Shown here piece after piece: positions 59,019-64,000 of a stretch of 64,000 nucleotides of DNA. Origin of the DNA: Candidatus Gastranaerophilales bacterium (lineage in GTDB: Bacteria; Cyanobacteriota; Vampirovibrionia; Gastranaerophilales; Gastranaerophilaceae); NCBI GenBank assembly GCA_944323955.1, contig CALUUK010000001.1, positions 186,001 through 250,000 on the forward strand, written 5' to 3'. Below the pieces are notes generated by a model, which worked only from the letters and a program-made list of their open reading frames with translations, was not told where the DNA came from and ran no database searches. Position 1 is the stretch's first letter, and the number at the start of each line of letters is the position of its first letter. Made by a program: the position numbers and the translations under genes.

Positions 59019-59966
59019 ATGGAAAAAGTATTAATTATTTTACCCGATAATAATAAAGGCAGATATATCTCAAAAGGTTATGCTGATGCTTTTAGAGCCA
59101 TGTCTTATTTCGTAATTGAGAAAAAGATTTATGACCTGAATGTTGATGAAGCAAAAAAAATAAAACCTGATATTATTTTTGTATTCTGGAGTAATATGCT
59201 TAATAATGCTCAATTGAAGGACTTTTTATCTGCTTATGACGTAACAAATACGCTGATAATTAATGCTGCAGAACTTCTTTGTGATATTGAGCCCGATTTC
59301 AGGCATGGAGAAAACATATTGTGTTTTACATCCGATGCAAAAAAGAAAAAGTATAGGATTATAAATGCGGTAAAACCTGAAATTTATAAAAGAAAGTCAA
59401 CAGATTTTAAATATATTATTACTTTTTCCGGAAATCCCGCAACGGATGAGAGAGAAACTCTTCTGTCGGAACTTATATATAATTTCGGAATAATTAATAT
59501 TTTCTGCCGTTCATATGATTTTTATAAGAGCGTTGATGAAATCTATAAGAAAAAACTTCTTGATGATAAGTATATTGACCTTTACAGAGAATCTTACAGA
59601 GGTTATGTTGAGTCTCAAAAAGAACTTTCTTATATATATTCTCATTCTAAAATTAATATCGATATGAAATCATCTAAGGAAAAAAATATTAATTACAGGT
59701 GTATGGAAATAACTGCTTCGGGCGGATTTCTCATTGCACCTTACAACAAAACAATTATAAAATACTTTGAAGACGGAAAAGAATTTGAAACATATAAAAC
59801 AGGTTTCGAGCTGATTGATAAAATAAGGTTTTATCTTAAGAATACAAATCTTGCTCTTATGATTGCAGCAAAAGGTAAAAGAAATACTATAAGCAATCAT
59901 TCTTTTCATGATAGACTGAAATTAATATTGAAGGTGGCAAATGACAAAGATTCTTGTAGTAGATGA
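59019..59966 (+). CDS. Glycosyltransferase-like protein (CgeB/group 1 C-terminus)
   Basis: A 315-residue protein with a two-lobed glycosyltransferase look. The C-terminal lobe has NYRCMEITASGGFLIAPYN and YFEDGKEFETYKTGFELIDKI (about residues 226-275), closely matching the CgeB-like/glycosyl transferase group 1 pattern (R-x-x-E-x-x-x-x-G-x-x-L, then F-x-x-G-x-E). The N-terminal lobe is weakly conserved (ILPDNNKGRYISKGYADAFR). Probably transfers a sugar to an envelope or secreted acceptor. It overlaps the response regulator gene by 26 bp, so the two are co-expressed. Confidence 0.7.
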   Translation: MEKVLIILPDNNKGRYISKGYADAFRAMSYFVIEKKIYDLNVDEAKKIKPDIIFVFWSNMLNNAQLKDFLSAYDVTNTLIINAAELLCDIEPDFRHGENILCFTSDAKKKKYRIINAVKPEIYKRKSTDFKYIITFSGNPATDERETLLSELIYNFGIINIFCRSYDFYKSVDEIYKKKLLDDKYIDLYRESYRGYVESQKELSYIYSHSKINIDMKSSKEKNINYRCMEITASGGFLIAPYNKTIIKYFEDGKEFETYKTGFELIDKIRFYLKNTNLALMIAAKGKRNTISNHSFHDRLKLILKVANDKDSCSR

Positions 59967-60660
59967 TGATGAAGCTATTAATGAGCTGATACGGTTTAAT
60001 TTGGAACTTTCCGGATATAAAGTCATATGTGCATTCGACGGAAATAGGGGGTATGCTCTTGCGAAACAGGAACTTCCCGATGCTATTGTACTTGATGTTA
60101 TGATGCCCGAGGTTGACGGTTATACGGTTGCAAAGAGAATCAGAGAAAATCAAAATACGAAAGATATTCCGATTATTATGCTTACGGCTTTAAATATGCT
60201 TCAAAATAAAGTTCAGGGCTTTAATATCGGAGTTGATGACTATCTTGTTAAACCGTTTGAAATAGAAGAACTTCTTGTCAGAATAAAAGCGCTTTTAAAA
60301 CGTACCAATCAAATTCCGCGTTCGGTTGCTCAAAAAGAAGTTTTAACAAAGGGAGATATTACTTTAATTCCCGAAACATATTCAATAGAAATCAACGGAA
60401 AAACTGCAAAAGTTACGCCGATTGAGTTTGATATTGTTAATCTTTTAATGCAAAATTACGGAAATATGGTGTCAAGCGCAAAAATATTAAATGATGTTTG
60501 GGGTTATTCTTCAGATGATGCGGTTGAAACAATAAGAGTTCATATGCGCCATATACGTACAAAATTAGACAAAATATCAGAAGGTAAAAAGTATATAGAA
60601 ACAATATACGGAGGCGGTTATAGACTTATTCCCGAAGGGGTTGTGCAGAAAGTTAAATAG
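59941..60660 (+). CDS. OmpR/PhoB-family response regulator, RpaB-like
   Basis: A 239-residue two-domain regulator. Receiver: DDDEAI (residues 8-13), phospho-Asp in VLDVMMPEVDG (about 55), and Lys in LVKPFE (about 104). C-terminal winged helix: IEFDIVNLLMQNYGNMVSSAKILNDVWGY and VETIRVHMRHIRTKLD, then IETIYGGGYRL. The segment before VETIRVHMRH is SDDA, and the whole run strongly recalls cyanobacterial RpaB (DDDVETIRVHVRHLRTKL). That supports a cyanobacterial-lineage host. No kinase gene is adjacent. In cyanobacteria RpaB regulates stress and photosynthesis genes; here the targets must differ. Confidence 0.93.
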   Translation: MTKILVVDDDEAINELIRFNLELSGYKVICAFDGNRGYALAKQELPDAIVLDVMMPEVDGYTVAKRIRENQNTKDIPIIMLTALNMLQNKVQGFNIGVDDYLVKPFEIEELLVRIKALLKRTNQIPRSVAQKEVLTKGDITLIPETYSIEINGKTAKVTPIEFDIVNLLMQNYGNMVSSAKILNDVWGYSSDDAVETIRVHMRHIRTKLDKISEGKKYIETIYGGGYRLIPEGVVQKVK

Positions 60661-60744
60661 TTTTATTTAACAAATTTTACAAGATGGTTTAAAGTTTAAT
60701 AGTGGGTTATAATTTTCTTGTTTGTTAGAATGAAGGAGAAAATA

Positions 60745-63165
60745 ATGTCTTTTTTTAGAAAATCTCTAAATTCAATAAAGAAAACGGCAGGTCTTTTTAT
60801 GCTTGCTTTCTTTATTGCGGCTCCTGCGTTTGCCGGAGAGGCAAACCTCATCGTTCCTAAATTTGAAGGCGATAACTATAATCTTTTGATTATCGGTATA
60901 ATTGTTTCTTTTTTAGGGCTTATCTGGGGTCTTATTGCCTATGGACAAATAAAGTCCGTAAAAGCGCATAAATCAATGATTGAGATTGGTAATACAATCT
61001 TTGAAACTTGTAAAACATATCTTATTCAACAGGGGAAATTTTTAATACTTCTTGAAGTGTTAATTGCACTTTGTATTGCTTTTTATTTCGGATTTCTTCA
61101 GGAAATGAGCGGTAAAAATGTGCTTATCATCCTTGGAGCTTCCGTTCTGGGTATATTGGGTTCATATGCGGTTGCCTGGTTTGGTATAAGAATGAATACT
61201 CTTGCAAATGCAAGAACATCTTTTACAGCATTAAAAAATAAGCCTCTGGATATTTTAAATATTCCTTTGAAAGCGGGCATGAGTATAGGCGTACTCCTCG
61301 TAAGCGTTGAGCTTATTGTAATGCTTGCAATTTTGCTTTTTGTGCCGGGACATCTCGCCGGAGCTTGCTTTATCGGTTTTGCAATCGGTGAATCACTCGG
61401 TGCGTCTGCACTTCGTGTCGCAGGCGGTATCTTTACAAAAATTGCCGATATCGGGTCTGATTTGATGAAAATACAGTTCGGAATAAAAGAAGATGACCCC
61501 AGAAACCCAGGTGTAATTGCAGACTGTACCGGTGATAATGCCGGCGATTCTATCGGGCCTACGGCAGATGGTTTTGAAACATACGGTGTAACCGGCGTTG
61601 CACTTGTCAGTTTCATTTTGCTCGGTGTTTTCCCTGATTACCAGATTCAGTTATTGACCTGGATATTTGTTATGAGATATCTTATGATAATTACTTCGGT
61701 TGTTGCATATGGTATTAACGGCATATTAAATAAAATTTTATTTAGTAATAAGGCTGATATTGATTTTGAAGCACCTTTAACACATTTGGTATGGTTAACC
61801 TCCATACTTTCAATTTGTATGACATTTGTTGTCAGCAAATACTTATTAGGGGCAATGCCCGATAATTTATGGTTGACACTTTCAATCATTATAAGCTGCG
61901 GTACTTTAGGTGCTGCTTTAATTCCTGAATTTACAAAAGTATTTACAAGCCCCAAGGCTAAACATACCTGTGAAGTTGTTACTGCTTCAAAAGAAGGCGG
62001 TGCTTCTTTAACAATTTTATCCGGTATAGTATCGGGAAACTTCTCGGGATTCTGGATAGGCCTTGTAATTGTTGCACTTATGGCAGTTTCATATTTCGCA
62101 AGTTTGCATATTTCATCTGATATTATGATATATTCATCAGTATTTGCATTTGGGCTGGTTGCATTTGGTTTCCTGGGTATGGGGCCTGTTACAATTGCTG
62201 TTGACAGCTACGGTCCTGTAACTGACAATGCACAATCTGTTTATGAATTGTCATTAATCGAAGAAATTCCTGATGTGGCAGAAGAAATTAAAAACGAGTT
62301 CGGATTTGAGCCTAATTTTGAAAATGCGAAAAAATTTCTGGAACAAAATGACGGTGCCGGAAATACATTTAAAGCAACTTCTAAGCCCGTATTAATAGGT
62401 ACTGCGGTTGTCGGTGCTACGACAATGATATTTTCTTTGATTCTTGTCATTAAAGAAACATTGGGAATTGAACCTGAGGCAATATTAAATCTTTTAAATC
62501 CTTATACGATTTTAGGTTTATTAATGGGCGGTGCCGTTATATACTGGTTCTCGGGTGCATCTATGCAGGCTGTTACAACAGGTGCTTACAGAGCTGTTGA
62601 ATACATTGCAAAGCATATAAAACTCGGTGAATGTGATAATAAGAAAGCTAATGTAGATAATTCCAAAGAAGTTGTTAAAATATGTACGGAATATGCACAA
62701 AAAGGTATGTTAAACATATTTATAGCTTTATTTGCTTTTGCGTTGGCTTTTGCATGTTTATCTGCCCCTGTCGGTGATAATGCACATCCTGTTTCATTCT
62801 TCGTCAGCTATTTAATTGCTATTGCAATATTCGGTTTATTCCAGGCCGTGTTTATGGCTAATGCGGGCGGATGCTGGGATAATGCCAAGAAAATAGTTGA
62901 AGTCGACTTAAATGAAAAAGGAACACCATTGCATGATGCTACTGTTGTTGGTGATACAGTTGGTGATCCGTTCAAAGATACTTCTTCGGTTGCAATGAAT
63001 CCGATTATAAAATTTACGACTTTATTCGGTCTTCTGGCAATGGAAATAGCAATTGCTCCGGCATTTAAAGAAATTGCTCCGATTGCAGGATGGGTACTGT
63101 TTATAATCGCAGTTATCTTTGTAATTCGTTCTTTCTATGCTATGAGAATCCCTACGGATAAATAA
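60745..63165 (+). CDS. hppA: Membrane-bound proton-translocating pyrophosphatase
   Basis: An 806-residue polytopic membrane enzyme that couples pyrophosphate hydrolysis to ion pumping. Signatures: DIGSDLMKIQFG with EDDPRNPGVIADCTGDNAGDS (about residues 240-275), GNTFKATSK (about 538-546), NAGGCWDNAKK (about 708-718) and GDTVGDPFKDTSS (about 735-747). Lys in GNTFKA suggests the K+-independent type, which is H+-pumping. A signal-peptide-like first helix ending in APAFAGEA (about 15-32) is an extension not present in many family members. Promoter TTATAAT (about 60705-60711) and an AAGGAG site precede the ATG at 60745. Confidence 0.95.
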   Translation: MSFFRKSLNSIKKTAGLFMLAFFIAAPAFAGEANLIVPKFEGDNYNLLIIGIIVSFLGLIWGLIAYGQIKSVKAHKSMIEIGNTIFETCKTYLIQQGKFLILLEVLIALCIAFYFGFLQEMSGKNVLIILGASVLGILGSYAVAWFGIRMNTLANARTSFTALKNKPLDILNIPLKAGMSIGVLLVSVELIVMLAILLFVPGHLAGACFIGFAIGESLGASALRVAGGIFTKIADIGSDLMKIQFGIKEDDPRNPGVIADCTGDNAGDSIGPTADGFETYGVTGVALVSFILLGVFPDYQIQLLTWIFVMRYLMIITSVVAYGINGILNKILFSNKADIDFEAPLTHLVWLTSILSICMTFVVSKYLLGAMPDNLWLTLSIIISCGTLGAALIPEFTKVFTSPKAKHTCEVVTASKEGGASLTILSGIVSGNFSGFWIGLVIVALMAVSYFASLHISSDIMIYSSVFAFGLVAFGFLGMGPVTIAVDSYGPVTDNAQSVYELSLIEEIPDVAEEIKNEFGFEPNFENAKKFLEQNDGAGNTFKATSKPVLIGTAVVGATTMIFSLILVIKETLGIEPEAILNLLNPYTILGLLMGGAVIYWFSGASMQAVTTGAYRAVEYIAKHIKLGECDNKKANVDNSKEVVKICTEYAQKGMLNIFIALFAFALAFACLSAPVGDNAHPVSFFVSYLIAIAIFGLFQAVFMANAGGCWDNAKKIVEVDLNEKGTPLHDATVVGDTVGDPFKDTSSVAMNPIIKFTTLFGLLAMEIAIAPAFKEIAPIAGWVLFIIAVIFVIRSFYAMRIPTDK

Positions 63166-63180
63166 GCTGTTAACAATTCT

Positions 63181-63212
63181 AAAAAGAACCGGCTTAAACC
63201 GGTTCTTTTTTT
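63181..63212. terminator. Bidirectional terminator between hppA and the last radical SAM gene
   Basis: AAAAAGAACCGG pairs with CCGGTTCTTTTT around CTTAAA. The loop contains the stop codon of the minus-strand gene. Confidence 0.92.
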
Positions 63213-64000
63213 AATAAATAATTATTGACTATATGCTCAACTCTTGGCCACATTGAAAGAGAAATTCCCTTCTCTTCGCATTGATTTTTAAAGTGAATGA
63301 ATAAATCTTTGTAATGAGCGGGAAGCGGAGTTTTATCTAAATCGGTAAATAATACATATTTATAATCAATAGAAAATTCTACGACAAAAATTCCGATTGA
63401 AGACATAAGTTCTATAAACTTTGTTATTTCTTCAATATTGTCATTTTTATTTTCCACCAGAATATATTTTACGTTAATACGGTCTTTATGCGGACTTTGT
63501 GCATATTTTCTTAAGTTGTTTACACAGTCGTTAAATTTATCAACTCTTTTTATCTTATAGTAAGTTTCTCTTGTTCCGCAGTCTAAAGAAGTAACCAGAG
63601 CTGCTTTATTCATATCAAGAAGGTCCTTTATAATCGGTTGATATGTAATATTATTTGTTAATATATGAAATTCTTTTATTCCGTTCTTTAAAAATTCCTG
63701 AACAACAGGTTTAAATTCTTTAAGAACGGAAATATCTCCGCCTTGTATACATGCCGTAAGATTTTCTCTGTCTAATAATTCATTTTTATATAACTGTTTT
63801 AGAAGAGGCAGAAAATCATAGTATTCAGATTTTACAGGCTTTTGTGTAATTACCCCTTTTGAATCATTCATCCTTGCACAATATGTACAACCGCAGTTGC
63901 AGGCTGTCCAGTGGCTTACGTTTATCCATTTATATGTTTTGGATATTTCATCGTTTGCCTTTTTCTCACGCAGATTAAAACAATTTTTACAAGGCAGGTT
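63194..64000 (-). CDS. Radical SAM protein with N-terminal Cys-rich domain (member 7, 5' end outside window)
   Basis: The visible part is 268 residues and is open at the right edge, so the N-terminus is missing. Reading from the edge: LPCKNCFNLRE (the second half of the Cys-rich domain), WINVSHWTACNCGCTYCARMN (radical SAM Cys-x3-Cys-x2-Cys), CIQGGDISVLKEF (GGE-like, with Asp), TSLDCGTRETYYKIKRVDKFN, and VENKNDNIEEI. The closest relative here is the 24219 gene. An internal ATG at 63871 would give a shorter frame lacking the radical SAM cysteines and is rejected as the start. The stop lies inside the shared terminator. Confidence 0.88.
   Translation of the reverse strand, partial: NLPCKNCFNLREKKANDEISKTYKWINVSHWTACNCGCTYCARMNDSKGVITQKPVKSEYYDFLPLLKQLYKNELLDRENLTACIQGGDISVLKEFKPVVQEFLKNGIKEFHILTNNITYQPIIKDLLDMNKAALVTSLDCGTRETYYKIKRVDKFNDCVNNLRKYAQSPHKDRINVKYILVENKNDNIEEITKFIELMSSIGIFVVEFSIDYKYVLFTDLDKTPLPAHYKDLFIHFKNQCEEKGISLSMWPRVEHIVNNYLLKKEPV

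Noticed and set aside
1-64000. tRNA, rRNA, insertion sequences, prophage or integration sites
   Set aside because: No tRNA cloverleaf-like T-loop sequences, transposase, integrase or terminal repeats were seen in reading the gaps and frames. A covariance-model search would be the decisive check.

Overview
The window is 64 kb of low-GC (about one third G+C), gene-dense bacterial chromosome. Gene content points to a non-photosynthetic relative of cyanobacteria, most likely a gut Melainabacterium (order Gastranaerophilales). The pointers are an OmpR-type response regulator whose C-terminal half resembles cyanobacterial RpaB, a large exported SLH-domain protein, Gram-negative envelope genes (LspA, LapA-like, MCE/MlaD-like), a membrane pyrophosphatase, and several proteins sharing a short N-terminal Pro/Leu-Ser/Thr-Phe motif. 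The taxonomic call is an inference from gene content, not a database match. I found no rRNA, tRNA, CRISPR array, insertion sequence or prophage.

Layout. 0-6.6 kb: end of lspA, an RluD-type pseudouridine synthase, a second LspA-like gene, two small membrane or glycine-zipper proteins, rpsL-rpsG with their own promoter and terminator, YajQ, and small unknown proteins. 6.6-17 kb: an alpha-glucan GH13 enzyme, a Cys-rich SLH envelope protein, a zf-TFIIB protein, YebC, a TPR protein, glutaredoxin, a hybrid-cluster-protein homologue that has lost its metal ligands, and an Ala/Gly-rich protein. 17-24 kb: a canonical fatty-acid cluster on the minus strand (yceD-rpmF-plsX-fabH-fabD-fabG-acpP-fabF), preceded by two small coiled-coil genes. 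24-36 kb: a radical SAM gene, uridine-kinase-like, patatin and pnp genes, an SGNH hydrolase, then rsgA, a prenyl diphosphate synthase, a DUF212 protein, a histidine kinase and hisS. 36-46 kb is the most unusual part: a 990-residue Thr/Pro repeat protein, a papain-like protease candidate, and five paralogous radical SAM genes, one divergent and four in an operon. 46-53 kb: isochorismatase-like, mnmG, ferredoxin, mnmA, nadA and deoB. 53-57 kb: aroC-aroK-aroB, surE, yraN. 57-64 kb: an SDR, an MCE-domain protein, a glycosyltransferase, the RpaB-like regulator, an H+-pyrophosphatase, and a seventh radical SAM gene running off the right edge.

The best candidate for an undescribed system is the family of seven radical SAM proteins. 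In the complete members a Cys-rich N-terminal segment (Cys-Cys, then Cys-x2-Cys) precedes the Cys-x3-Cys-x2-Cys radical SAM motif, as if a Twitch/SPASM-type auxiliary cluster had moved to the N-terminus. No precursor peptide gene lies between them, so the substrate is unknown. Other points: a shared N-terminal motif on otherwise unrelated proteins, an Hcp homologue without ligands, a duplicated signal peptidase II, and several genes whose Pribnow box lies only 6-8 bp before the start codon, suggesting leaderless mRNAs.
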